Shown here: in pieces, positions 8,894 to 17,013 of the stretch
Numbering within the stretch: the stretch's first letter is position 1
How the letters are laid out: each line of letters begins with the position of its first letter
Assembly (NCBI RefSeq): GCF_049647105.1
Contig: NZ_JBARWZ010000294.1
Span: forward strand, 24,450 to 88,449
Reading direction: 5' to 3'
Length of the DNA stretch: 64,000 nucleotides
DNA from: Actinophytocola sp049647105
GTDB taxonomy: Bacteria; Actinomycetota; Actinomycetes; Mycobacteriales; Pseudonocardiaceae
The notes under the pieces: generated by a model
Told to the model about the DNA's origin: nothing
The model's input: only the letters and a program-made list of their open reading frames with translations
Database searches by the model: none
Position numbers and translations under genes: made by a program

Positions 8894-10402
8894 TCATTCC
8901 TCCCACCACAACACGGTGTCCGGGGGAAGCATGATCTCCCCGTCGAGGCCGTAGTACGACGACGCCAGCAGAACCGGACCCGGGTCCGGCAGCCGCACCA
9001 CCGACTCGCTCAGGTTGGCCAGGCAGTGGAAACCGCCTCGGCGGAAGTGCAGCACGTCCTCGGGTGCCGCCACCCACTCGAACGAGCCGAACGCCAGCCT
9101 CCTGCGGGCCCGCAGGGCCGCGCGGTACAGCGACAGCATCGACTCCGGGGACGTCTCCTGCTCGGCCACCGCGAGCTTGGCCCACGACTCCGGCTGCGGC
9201 AGCCACGGCCTGCCGGGACCGAACCCCAGCGACGGGCCGGTGCTCGTCCACGGGATCGGCACGCGGCAGCCGTCGCGGCCGCGGTCGGTGTGCCCGGACC
9301 GCTCCCACATCGGGTCGGCCAGCACCTCGTCCGGCAGGTCCTGTACCTCGGGGAGCCCCAGCTCCTCGCCCTGGTAGACGTACGCGGAACCCGGCAGCGC
9401 CAGCATCAGCAGGGCCGCCGCCCGTGCCCGGCGCCTGCCGACCTCGCCGCCGCCGTAGCGCGTCACGTGCCGCACGACGTCGTGGTTGGACAGCACCCAC
9501 GTCGCGGGCGCCTCCGTCGCGAGCGACGCGTCGATCACGGCACGCATGGGGCCCGCTGCCCAGTCGGTCTGCAGGAAGTGGAAGTTGAACGCCTGGTGCA
9601 ACTCGTCGGCACGAACGTACCGGGCGGTCCGCTCGGGACTCGGGGCCCACGCCTCGGCCACCGCCATCCGGTCGCCGGGGTAGGAGTCGAGGACCGTGCG
9701 CCACTCGCGGTAGATGTCGTGCACGCCGTCCTGGTCGAAGTACGGGAGCGGCGCCGAGCCGAGCAGTGCGCTCTGGCCGGCGTGGCCGACGTCCGGCAGC
9801 CCCTCGGCCTTCACCATGCCGTGCGCCACGTCGACGCGGAACCCGTCGACGCCGAGGTCCAGCCAGAACCGCAGGATGTCGAGGAACTCCGCGCGGACCG
9901 CCGCGTGGTCCCAGTTCAGGTCCGGCTGCTCGGGCGCGAACAGGTGCAGGTACCAGTCGCCGTCGGCGGTCCTGGTCCAGGCGGGGCCGCCGAAGATCGA
10001 CTCCCAGTCGTTTGGCGGCGCGTCGCCAAGCCCCTCCCGGAAGATGTAGCGGTCCTTGAGCCCGGCCTGGAACCACTCGTGCCGGTCGCTGGTGTGGTTC
10101 GGGACCACGTCGACGATCACCCGCAGGCCAAGGGCGTGCGCGTCCGCGACGAGTGCCCTCGCGTCGGCGAGGGTGCCGAACAGCGGGTCCACCTCGCGGT
10201 AGTCGGCGACGTCGTAGCCACCGTCGGCCATCGGCGAGGCGTAGAACGGCGTCAGCCAGACGGCGTCGACCCCCAGTTCCGCCAGGTACGGTAACCGCGA
10301 GCGCACCCCGGGCAGGTCGCCGACGCCGTCCCCGTCCGCGTCGGCGAAGCTGCGGACGTACACCTGATAGATGACGGCGTCTCGCCACCACTCCTGAGTC
10401 AT
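8894..10402 (-). CDS. Alpha-glucosidase (GH13, oligo-1,6-glucosidase/AglA type)
   Basis: 502 residues, no signal peptide, therefore cytoplasmic: it releases glucose from imported maltose or isomalto-oligosaccharides. GH13 motifs in order: DVVPNHTS (about 98-105), GFRVDVAHGM with nucleophile Asp191, MAVAEAW with acid/base Glu250, and SNHDVVRH with Asp308. The start MTQEWWRDAVIYQVYVRSF is the usual family start. It heads a two-gene reverse-strand operon with the LacI repressor. The 21-base operator 16 bases upstream matches that of the amylase gene. No matching maltose ABC importer is adjacent; the importer downstream of 11.6 kb belongs to another regulator. Confidence 0.93.
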   Translation of the reverse strand: MTQEWWRDAVIYQVYVRSFADADGDGVGDLPGVRSRLPYLAELGVDAVWLTPFYASPMADGGYDVADYREVDPLFGTLADARALVADAHALGLRVIVDVVPNHTSDRHEWFQAGLKDRYIFREGLGDAPPNDWESIFGGPAWTRTADGDWYLHLFAPEQPDLNWDHAAVRAEFLDILRFWLDLGVDGFRVDVAHGMVKAEGLPDVGHAGQSALLGSAPLPYFDQDGVHDIYREWRTVLDSYPGDRMAVAEAWAPSPERTARYVRADELHQAFNFHFLQTDWAAGPMRAVIDASLATEAPATWVLSNHDVVRHVTRYGGGEVGRRRARAAALLMLALPGSAYVYQGEELGLPEVQDLPDEVLADPMWERSGHTDRGRDGCRVPIPWTSTGPSLGFGPGRPWLPQPESWAKLAVAEQETSPESMLSLYRAALRARRRLAFGSFEWVAAPEDVLHFRRGGFHCLANLSESVVRLPDPGPVLLASSYYGLDGEIMLPPDTVLWWEE

Positions 10403-10417
10403 GCTGACATGTAAGAC

Positions 10418-10438
10418 CTTGCATCGACTTTCAGCAAG
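10418..10438. promoter_or_regulatory. Putative MalR/LacI-type operator, alpha-glucosidase promoter
   Basis: CTTGCA-TCGACTTT-CAGCAAG, with CTTGC/GCAAG half sites in inverted orientation. It shares 14 of 17 bases over TGCA-N4-CTTTCAGCA with the amylase site at identical spacing. It is 16 bases upstream of the start codon. Confidence 0.6.
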
Positions 10439-10447
10439 CCTGAGCCA

Positions 10448-10476
10448 TTGCCAGCGGACGGACCGCTACCTAGCAT
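10448..10476 (+). promoter_or_regulatory. Probable promoter of the second lacI gene
   Basis: TTGCCA (10448-10453), 17-base spacer, TAGCAT (10471-10476). The operator at 10479-10497 covers the predicted transcription start, which suggests autorepression. Confidence 0.5.
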
Positions 10477-10478
10477 TT

Positions 10479-10497
10479 ATCGTCGAAGCGATTCGAC
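10479..10497. promoter_or_regulatory. LacI-type operator, copy 1
   Basis: ATCGTCGAAGCGATTCGAC, with GTCGAA/TTCGAC arms around a central CG as in typical LacI operators. The same 19 bases recur exactly at 11565-11583 upstream of the sugar-importer genes. Confidence 0.7.
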
Positions 10498-10527
10498 AGC
10501 AGCATCGACACTGCCGGGTGAGGCATT

Positions 10528-11532
10528 GTGGCCAAGATCGAGGACGTCGCGCGGCACGCGGGGGTCGCCCCCAGCACGGTGTCGTACGTGCTGTCCGGGA
10601 AGCGGTCCATCACCCAGGAGACCCGCGCACGGGTGCTCGCCAGCATCAAGACCCTCGGCTACCAGCCGCATGCCGGCGCCAGGGCACTCGCGTCCAACCG
10701 CAGCAACGTCGTCGCGCTGGTCGTGCCGCTGCGCACCGGCATCCACGTGCCGGTGATCATGCAGTTCGCGACCTCGGTCGTCCTCGCGGCCCGCGAGCAC
10801 GACCACGACGTCCTGCTGCTGACCCAGAACGAGGGCGAGGCGGGCCTGCGGCGCGTGGCGGGCGCCTCGATGGTCGACGCGATCATCGTCATGGACGTCG
10901 AGCTGCGCGACAGCAGGATCCCGGTGCTGAAGGACCTGGACCGCCCCGCCGTGCTGATCGGCTTCCCCGCCGACACCGATGGCCTGACCTGCATCGACCT
11001 GGACTTCACCGCGGCGGGCGCGGCGTGCGTGGACCACCTCGCCGAGCTGGGCCACCGCAGGGTCGCCCTGGTCGGGTCGCCGCCGGAGGTGTACGAGCGG
11101 GAGACCGGGTTCGCCTCCCGCACCACGAACGGGTTCACCGAGGCGGCGGCGCGGCACGGCATCGCCGCCAGCGTGCACGCGTGCGAGGCCACACAGGCGG
11201 GCGCCCAGAAGGTCGCCGCCGAGCTGCTGTCCGAACATCCCGATCTCACCGCCGTCGTCGTCCACAACGAACCCGTCGTCGCACCGCTGCTCGCCGCGTT
11301 CCGCGAGGCGGGCCGGTCGGTGCCGGACGACCTGTCGGTGGTGGCGATCTGCCCCGACGAGCTCGCCGAGTACACATTGCCCGCGCTGACCTCCGTGGCC
11401 ATCCCCGCCGAGGAGGTCGGCCGCCAGGCGGTCGGGCTGCTGATGGCCAAGCTCAACGGCCGGAAGGCACCCGGCGCGACACTGCTCTCCCCGCACCTCA
11501 CCGTCCGAGCCAGCACCACCCCGCCCCAGTAG
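10528..11532 (+). CDS. LacI-family repressor of the glycan-import locus
   Basis: 334 residues, GTG start. LacI HTH at residues 3-25 (IEDVARHAGVAPSTVSYVLSG) then the hinge GYQPHAGARALAS. The effector domain ends with ALTSVAIPAEEVGRQAV. It is upstream of, and codirectional with, the ABC importer and three glycoside hydrolase genes. Identical 19-base operators in front of its own gene and in front of the importer make autoregulation and operon control the simplest reading. The inducer is unknown; the enzyme set suggests a xyloglucan-derived oligosaccharide. Confidence 0.88.
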   Translation: MAKIEDVARHAGVAPSTVSYVLSGKRSITQETRARVLASIKTLGYQPHAGARALASNRSNVVALVVPLRTGIHVPVIMQFATSVVLAAREHDHDVLLLTQNEGEAGLRRVAGASMVDAIIVMDVELRDSRIPVLKDLDRPAVLIGFPADTDGLTCIDLDFTAAGAACVDHLAELGHRRVALVGSPPEVYERETGFASRTTNGFTEAAARHGIAASVHACEATQAGAQKVAAELLSEHPDLTAVVVHNEPVVAPLLAAFREAGRSVPDDLSVVAICPDELAEYTLPALTSVAIPAEEVGRQAVGLLMAKLNGRKAPGATLLSPHLTVRASTTPPQ

Positions 11533-11562
11533 TCCCCCACTCCCCACCCTGTCCCGGCACGC

Positions 11563-11588
11563 CGATCGTCGAAGCGATTCGACGATCG
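11563..11588. promoter_or_regulatory. LacI-type operator, copy 2 (extended palindrome)
   Basis: A 26-base palindromic site with outer arms CGATCGTCGAA and TTCGACGATCG and centre GCGA. It lies 36 bases upstream of the substrate-binding-protein start. The inner 19 bases equal those at 10479-10497. No convincing -35/-10 pair is visible just upstream. Confidence 0.7.
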
Positions 11589-11623
11589 TGGCGCGACCAC
11601 CGACCCCCGCCGGAGGAACAACG

Positions 11624-12910
11624 ATGTTCAAACCAGGAAAGGCCTTGCTCGCGGTACTCGCGCTGGCCGCGCCCTTGCTCGCCGGGTGCGGCGACGACGC
11701 GGGCGGCAACCCGAACGAGCTGCGCCTGTGGCACTACGAGGGCCCGGACAGCGCGATGGGCAAGGCATGGGATGCCGCGATCAAGGAGTTCGAGGACACC
11801 CACCCCGGCGTGACGGTGAAGTTCGAGGAGAAGGGCTTCGAGCAGATCCAGAAGAACGCCCAGATGGTGCTGAACTCCGACGAGGCGCCGGATCTCATGG
11901 AGTACAACAAGGGCAACGCGACCGCGGGCCTGCTGTCCAAGCAGGGGCTGCTGACCGACCTCTCCTCCGAGGTCACCGAACGCGGCTGGGACAAGCTGCT
12001 GTCCGACAGCCTGCAGACCACGTGCAAGTACGACGAGCGCGGCGTGATGGGCGGCGACAAGTGGTTCGGCGTCCCGAACTACGCCGAGTACACGATGGTG
12101 TACTACAACAAGGACCTGTTCGCGCGGCACGGCGTCGCGGTGCCGGAGACCTTCGACGACCTGGTCGCGGCGATGGACAAGTTCGTGGCCGCCGGGGTGA
12201 CGCCGTTGTCCTTGGGTGGCAAGGAATACCCCGCGCAGCAGCTGCTCTACCAGCTCGCACTGTCCAAGGCGGACACCGAATGGGTGGACAACCTCCAGCA
12301 GTACAAGGGCGAGGTCGACTTCCATGACGAGGCATGGACCTACGGCGCGGAGACCTTCGCCGACTGGGTGAAGAAGGGCTACGTCGGCAAGGACTCGGCG
12401 GGCATCGACGCGGAGAGCATGGGCGTCTCGTTCATGGGCGGCGAGTTCCCGATCATGATGTCCGGGTCATGGTGGTACGGCCGCGTCCAGTCGACGGTGA
12501 AGTTCGACTGGGACACCGCGCTGTTCCCCGGCAGTGACCTCGCACTCGGCTCCAGCGGCAACATCTGGGTCGTGCCGGAGGGTTCGAAGAACAAGGACCT
12601 GGCCTACGACTTCATCGACATCACCATGAAGAAGGCGAACCAGGAGCTGCTCGGCAACTCCGGCGGCATCCCGGTGGCGGCCGACCCGGCGGCGATCACC
12701 GACGAGAAGAGCAAGCACCTCATCGAGGACTACCAGACGCTGGTGGACCGCGACGGGCTCGCCTACTACCCGGACTGGCCGGCACCCGGCTACTACGACG
12801 TCCTGGTGTCCGCGACGCAGAAGCTGATCAACGGCAGCGCGTCCCCTGACGAGGTGCTGGACGAGCTGGCCGGTCCGTACGAGGAAAACCTGGCCAATGT
12901 CGGTGGCTGA
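11624..12910 (+). CDS. Sugar ABC importer, substrate-binding lipoprotein
   Basis: 428 residues. Start chosen at ATG 11624, eight bases after GGAGGA, rather than an upstream in-frame GTG that lacks a ribosome site and would put hydrophilic residues before the signal. Signal peptide with lipobox LLAGC, lipidated Cys22. The mature part is a family-1 extracellular solute-binding fold (ELRLWHYEGPDS, FEEKGFEQIQKNAQMVLNS, VPNYAEYTMVYYNKDLF). It captures an oligosaccharide outside the membrane for the two permeases that follow. The reading frame overlaps the next gene by 14 bases. No ATP-binding subunit is encoded nearby; CUT1 importers commonly use a shared MsiK-type ATPase (established knowledge). 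Confidence 0.93.
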   Translation: MFKPGKALLAVLALAAPLLAGCGDDAGGNPNELRLWHYEGPDSAMGKAWDAAIKEFEDTHPGVTVKFEEKGFEQIQKNAQMVLNSDEAPDLMEYNKGNATAGLLSKQGLLTDLSSEVTERGWDKLLSDSLQTTCKYDERGVMGGDKWFGVPNYAEYTMVYYNKDLFARHGVAVPETFDDLVAAMDKFVAAGVTPLSLGGKEYPAQQLLYQLALSKADTEWVDNLQQYKGEVDFHDEAWTYGAETFADWVKKGYVGKDSAGIDAESMGVSFMGGEFPIMMSGSWWYGRVQSTVKFDWDTALFPGSDLALGSSGNIWVVPEGSKNKDLAYDFIDITMKKANQELLGNSGGIPVAADPAAITDEKSKHLIEDYQTLVDRDGLAYYPDWPAPGYYDVLVSATQKLINGSASPDEVLDELAGPYEENLANVGG

Positions 12911-13841
12911 GAAACGCCGTGAGGGGCCCCTTCGCGAAGGGACCCCTCACGGCACCGGGCGACGGCGTGAGGGGCGCGGGTACCTGCCCTACCTCGTGCC
13001 GGGGGCGTTGCTGTTCATCGCGGTGATCGCGGTGCCGCTGGTGATGAACATCGGCATCAGCTTCACCAAGTGGCAGGGTGTCGGCGAGCCGGACTGGGTC
13101 GGGTTCGACCAGTACGAGAAGCTGTTCACCGACGAGACGTTCTGGATCTCCTTCCGCAACAACGCGGCGCTGATCCTCGCCATGGCGGTCGTCCCGACGT
13201 TCCTCGGGCTGCTGCTCGCCACCGCGCTGTTCGACGTCGTTTCGAAGCGCAACCCGCGCACCACCACGACGTTGCGGGCCGCGTTCTACCTGCCCCAGGT
13301 GCTGCCCGCGGTCGTGGCGGGCGTGGTGTGGAGCTGGATCCTGCATCCCGAACACGGTTCCGTGAACGAGCTGCTCCGCCTCCTCGGCCTTGACTCGTGG
13401 ACGCAGAACTGGCTCGGCGACGAGAAGACCGCGCTGCTGTCGGTCATGGCCGTGCTCGTGTGGATCCAGATCGGCTACCCGCTGGTGATCTTCATGGCCG
13501 GGTTGCAGCGCGTCGACCCGCAGCTCTACGAGGCCGCGGCGCTCGACGGGGCGAACTGGTGGCAGCGGCTGTGGTCGGTGACCGTGCCGCAGATCCGCCA
13601 TGAGATCTTCGTCGTGATGCTGACCTGCACGATCGCCGCGCTCAAGTCGTTCGACAAGATCTTCGTGCTCACCCGGGGCGGTCCGGGTGGCTCGACGAAC
13701 ACGCCGGCGTACTTCTCGTTCCAGAACTTCTTCGAGAAGGCGAACGTCGGCTACGGCGCCGCGATCGCGACGGTCCTGACCGCGATCATCGGCGTACTCG
13801 CCCTCCTGTTCCTGCGCGCGCAGAACCGGGAGGAGGGATGA
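12897..13841 (+). CDS. Sugar ABC importer permease (MalF/UgpA type)
   Basis: 314 residues with six membrane helices. The permease signature EAAALDGANWWQRLWSVTVPQI (EAA loop) contacts the ATPase. It pairs with the next gene to form the CUT1 channel. Translation starts inside the previous gene. Oddity: codons 7-19 are formed by a 38-base perfect-hairpin sequence (12916-12953), giving a charged, Gly/Arg-rich stretch before the usual start of the family (RGYLPYLVPGALLF). No in-frame start codon exists downstream of the palindrome before the first helix, so it appears to be translated. Confidence 0.92.
   Translation: MSVAEKRREGPLREGTPHGTGRRREGRGYLPYLVPGALLFIAVIAVPLVMNIGISFTKWQGVGEPDWVGFDQYEKLFTDETFWISFRNNAALILAMAVVPTFLGLLLATALFDVVSKRNPRTTTTLRAAFYLPQVLPAVVAGVVWSWILHPEHGSVNELLRLLGLDSWTQNWLGDEKTALLSVMAVLVWIQIGYPLVIFMAGLQRVDPQLYEAAALDGANWWQRLWSVTVPQIRHEIFVVMLTCTIAALKSFDKIFVLTRGGPGGSTNTPAYFSFQNFFEKANVGYGAAIATVLTAIIGVLALLFLRAQNREEG
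12916..12953. repeat. REP-like palindrome inside the permease N-terminus
   Basis: Two 19-base arms, GCCGTGAGGGGCCCCTTCG and its complement with a single mismatch, with no loop. A partial extra copy, GGCGTGAGGGGC, follows at 12963-12974. It lies in coding DNA at the junction of the binding-protein and permease genes and might also act as an intercistronic stabiliser. Confidence 0.75.
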
Positions 13842-14647
13842 GAAGGCTCGTGGTGGGTGTGCTGGTCGTGCTCGCCGTGGTGACGTTGTTCCCGTTCCTG
13901 CTGGTGCTGCTGAACGCCTTCAAGTCGCCGCGGGACTACACCGCGGGCGGCCCGCTGTCGCTGCCGGACGCGCTGTACTTCAGGGGCATCGTGGACTTCT
14001 GGGTCCGCGTCGACTTCGGCACGAAGCTGTTCAACAGCACGGTGATCGCCGGTTCGGTCGCGGTGGCGGCGGTGGTGGTGTCGATCCTCGCCGCGTACGC
14101 GCTCGGCATCGGCCGGATCAAGGGCCGGCTGTGGATCGTCGCGATCTTCCTGCTGGCGAACCTGATGCCGCAGGAGGTGCTGGTCTACCCCCTGTACTTC
14201 CTCGCGAAGGAGGCCGACCTCTACGACACGAAGCTCGCGGTGATCATCATCTTCACCGCGATCCAGGCCGCGTTCGGCACCTACCTGCTGTCCTCGGTGC
14301 TGTCGACGTTCCCGCGCGAGATCGTCGAGGCGGCGCGGATCGACGGCGCGAACCGCTGGCAGGTGCTGTGGCGGGTGGTGGTGCCGATCAGTTGGCCGAC
14401 GCTGTCGGTGCTGCTGGTGTTCTTCTTCATCTGGACGTGGAACGAGTTCTTCCTTCCGATGATCATGCTGGTCTCCAACGACAACCAGACGGTCCCGGTC
14501 GCACTCGGTGTGCTGCAGGGACAGCGGCTCATGGACGCCACCGCGCAGAGCGCGTCGGCACTGCTGGGGATCATCCCGGCGGTGGTGTTCTTCCTGATCT
14601 TCCAACGGACACTGACACGGGGCATCGCGGTGGGAGCGGTCAAATGA
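13838..14647 (+). CDS. Sugar ABC importer permease (MalG type)
   Basis: 269 residues, ATGA overlap with the preceding permease gene. Six hydrophobic segments, and the EAA loop EIVEAARIDGANRWQVLWRV in the second half. Starts MRRLVVGVLVVLAVVTLFPF. It completes the heterodimeric CUT1 membrane channel. Its stop codon lies at the first base of a 19-base tandem repeat. Confidence 0.92.
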   Translation: MRRLVVGVLVVLAVVTLFPFLLVLLNAFKSPRDYTAGGPLSLPDALYFRGIVDFWVRVDFGTKLFNSTVIAGSVAVAAVVVSILAAYALGIGRIKGRLWIVAIFLLANLMPQEVLVYPLYFLAKEADLYDTKLAVIIIFTAIQAAFGTYLLSSVLSTFPREIVEAARIDGANRWQVLWRVVVPISWPTLSVLLVFFFIWTWNEFFLPMIMLVSNDNQTVPVALGVLQGQRLMDATAQSASALLGIIPAVVFFLIFQRTLTRGIAVGAVK

Positions 14648-14684
14648 GCGGAGCATGCGGAGCCGTGAGCGGAGCTTGCGGAGC
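14645..14684 (+). repeat. Tandem 19-base repeat between permease and GH31 genes
   Basis: TGAGCGGAGCATGCGGAGC and TGAGCGGAGCTTGCGGAGC, period 21, one mismatch. The first copy contains the permease stop codon. The 97-base gap to the GH31 gene holds nothing else I recognise. Confidence 0.6.
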
Positions 14685-14744
14685 GAACCGTCAAGCAGAG
14701 CGCCGAGCACGGTGCCGTCACGGAGCCTGCGAGGGGGCGGCGGC

Positions 14745-16997
14745 ATGAAGTTTTCGGACGGGCACTGGCTGATGCGCGAGGGTGTCACGCCCGCCTACCC
14801 GGTCGAGGTGCTCGACGTCGCGGAGACCGCGGAGGGGCTGCGAATCCTCGCATCCACCTACCCGGTGCACAGCAGGCGCGATCTCCAGAGCGGCGCGGTG
14901 CTGACCGTCGACCTCACCTCCCCGATGCCCGGCGTGATCGGGGTGCGCGTCACCCATCACGCGGGCAGCACCACGAAATCACCCCGGTTCGAGCTGTTCC
15001 CCGCCGGCCCGGCGGCGACGGTCGACGTGGATGACGCCACGCTGACCTCGGGGACGTTGTCGGTACGGGTGACCAGGAACCCGTGGCGGCTCGAGTTCGT
15101 TGCGGACGGGCGGGTGCTCACCTCCAGCGGAGAGAATGACCTGGGCCTGATGTCCACACCGGACTCCCACCACGTGCGGGAGCGGCTGAACCTCGGCGTC
15201 GGCGACCAGGTGTACGGGATGGGCGAGCGGTTCGGGCCGCTGGCCAAGAACGGCCAGGTCGTGGACATCTGGAACGCCGACGGCGGCACCAGCAGCGAGC
15301 AGGCGTACAAGAACGTGCCGTTCTTCCTCACCAACGCGGGCTACGGCGTGTTCGTCAACCACCCCGGGCTGGTGTCGTTCGAGGTGGGTTCCGAGGACGT
15401 GTCGAAGGTGCAGTTCAGCATCGAGGCGCAGTCCATGCAGTACTTCGTGATCCACGGGCCCACCCCGAAGGAGATCCTCGCGAGGTACACCGCGCTGACC
15501 GGCAGGCCAGCGCTGCCGCCGGCGTGGTCGTTCGGGTTGTGGCTGTCGACCTCGTTCAACACCGACTACGACGAGGCCACCGTGACCTCCTTCATCGAGG
15601 GCATGGCGGAACGGGACCTGCCGCTGTCGGTGTTCCACTTCGACTGCTTCTGGATGCGGGAGCTGTCGTGGTGCGACTTCGAGTGGGACCCGAAGACCTT
15701 CCCCGACCCGCGCGGCATGCTGTCCCGGCTGAAGGCACGCGGCCTGAAGGTGTGCGTGTGGATCAATCCCTATGTCGCGCAACGGTCCGCGTTGTTCGAG
15801 GAGGGCAGGGCACGCGGCTACTTCCTGAAGCGGCCCGGCGGCGACGTGTGGCAGTGGGACCTGTGGCAGCCGGGCCAGGCGATCGTGGACTTCAGCAACC
15901 CGGAGGCCCGCGAGTGGTACGCGTCGAAGCTGGACGCCCTGCTGGACATGGGGGTCGACTGCTTCAAGTCCGACTTCGGCGAGCGGATCCCCACCGACGT
16001 CGTGTACTTCGACGGGTCCGACCCGGACGACATGCACAACTACTACACCTACCTCTACAACAAGACCGTGTTCGACCTGCTGCGCAAGCGGCGGGGCGAG
16101 CGGGACGCTGTCGTGTTCGCCCGGTCTGCGACCGTGGGCACCCAGCAGTTCCCGGTGCACTGGGGCGGGGACAACCTGTCGACGCCGCAGTCGATGGCGG
16201 AGTCGCTGCGGGGCGGGTTGTCGCTGACCATGTCGGGGTTCGGCTACTGGAGCCACGACATCGGCGGCTTCGAGGGCACCCCGGAGGCGTGGCTGTTCAA
16301 GCGGTGGATCGCGTTCGGGCTGCTGTCGTCACACAGCCGCCTGCACGCCAACTACTCCTACCGTGTGCCGTGGGCCTTCGACGAGGAGGCCGTGGACGTG
16401 TTGCGGCTCTTCACGAAGCTCAAGGCGACGCTGATGCCGTACCTGTACCAGGCGGCACGCACCGCGCACCTGGAGGGTGTGCCGATGATGCGGGCGATGG
16501 TCGTGGAGTTCCCCGACGACCCGGCATGCACCCATCTCGACCGTCAGTACATGCTCGGCCCGGACCTGTTGGTGGCGCCCGTGTTCCGGGAGGACGGGGT
16601 CGTCGAGTACTACGTTCCCGACGGCGAGTGGACGCACTACCTGACCGGCGAGACCGTCACCGGGCCACGGTGGGTACGGGAGACGCACGGCGTCGGCAGC
16701 GTGCCGCTGCTGGTCCGGCCCGGTGCGGTGCTCCCGGTCGGCGCGGTCGACGACCGCCCTGACTACGACTACGCCGACGGCGTCACCCTGCGGGTGTACG
16801 GCCTCGCCGACGGCGCGTCCGTGACGACGGTCGTCCCCACGGTCACGGGCGACGTCGCGGCCACCTTCACCACCACGCGGCACGGCGACACCGTCGAGGT
16901 GTCCGCCGATCAGCCGCCCGACCGCTGGCGCGTGCACGTCGCGGGTGCCGAACCCGTTGACGCAGAAGAAGGTTCCTCGCTCTCCGTCCGCCTCTGA
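14745..16997 (+). CDS. Alpha-xylosidase (GH31, YicI type)
   Basis: 750 residues, close to E. coli YicI. ATG 14745 is preceded by GAGGGGGCGG; a longer in-frame start would add an Arg/Ser-rich, repeat-derived leader, so I reject it. No signal peptide: it acts in the cytoplasm on imported oligosaccharides. The YicI-like N-terminal beta domain precedes a GH31 barrel with nucleophile Asp410 in FKSDFGERIPTDVVYFDGSD and acid/base Asp476 in HWGGDNLST. The motif YFDGSDPDDMHNYY is characteristic of the alpha-xylosidase subgroup rather than alpha-glucosidases. In the operon it would remove alpha-1,6-xylose from xyloglucan fragments. Confidence 0.9.
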   Translation: MKFSDGHWLMREGVTPAYPVEVLDVAETAEGLRILASTYPVHSRRDLQSGAVLTVDLTSPMPGVIGVRVTHHAGSTTKSPRFELFPAGPAATVDVDDATLTSGTLSVRVTRNPWRLEFVADGRVLTSSGENDLGLMSTPDSHHVRERLNLGVGDQVYGMGERFGPLAKNGQVVDIWNADGGTSSEQAYKNVPFFLTNAGYGVFVNHPGLVSFEVGSEDVSKVQFSIEAQSMQYFVIHGPTPKEILARYTALTGRPALPPAWSFGLWLSTSFNTDYDEATVTSFIEGMAERDLPLSVFHFDCFWMRELSWCDFEWDPKTFPDPRGMLSRLKARGLKVCVWINPYVAQRSALFEEGRARGYFLKRPGGDVWQWDLWQPGQAIVDFSNPEAREWYASKLDALLDMGVDCFKSDFGERIPTDVVYFDGSDPDDMHNYYTYLYNKTVFDLLRKRRGERDAVVFARSATVGTQQFPVHWGGDNLSTPQSMAESLRGGLSLTMSGFGYWSHDIGGFEGTPEAWLFKRWIAFGLLSSHSRLHANYSYRVPWAFDEEAVDVLRLFTKLKATLMPYLYQAARTAHLEGVPMMRAMVVEFPDDPACTHLDRQYMLGPDLLVAPVFREDGVVEYYVPDGEWTHYLTGETVTGPRWVRETHGVGSVPLLVRPGAVLPVGAVDDRPDYDYADGVTLRVYGLADGASVTTVVPTVTGDVAATFTTTRHGDTVEVSADQPPDRWRVHVAGAEPVDAEEGSSLSVRL

Positions 16998-17013
16998 ACC
17001 CAATGGAGTGGTC

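Noticed and set aside
11588..11623. Earlier GTG start for the sugar-binding lipoprotein
   Set aside because: Lies in the operator, lacks a ribosome site, and would place hydrophilic residues before the lipoprotein signal.
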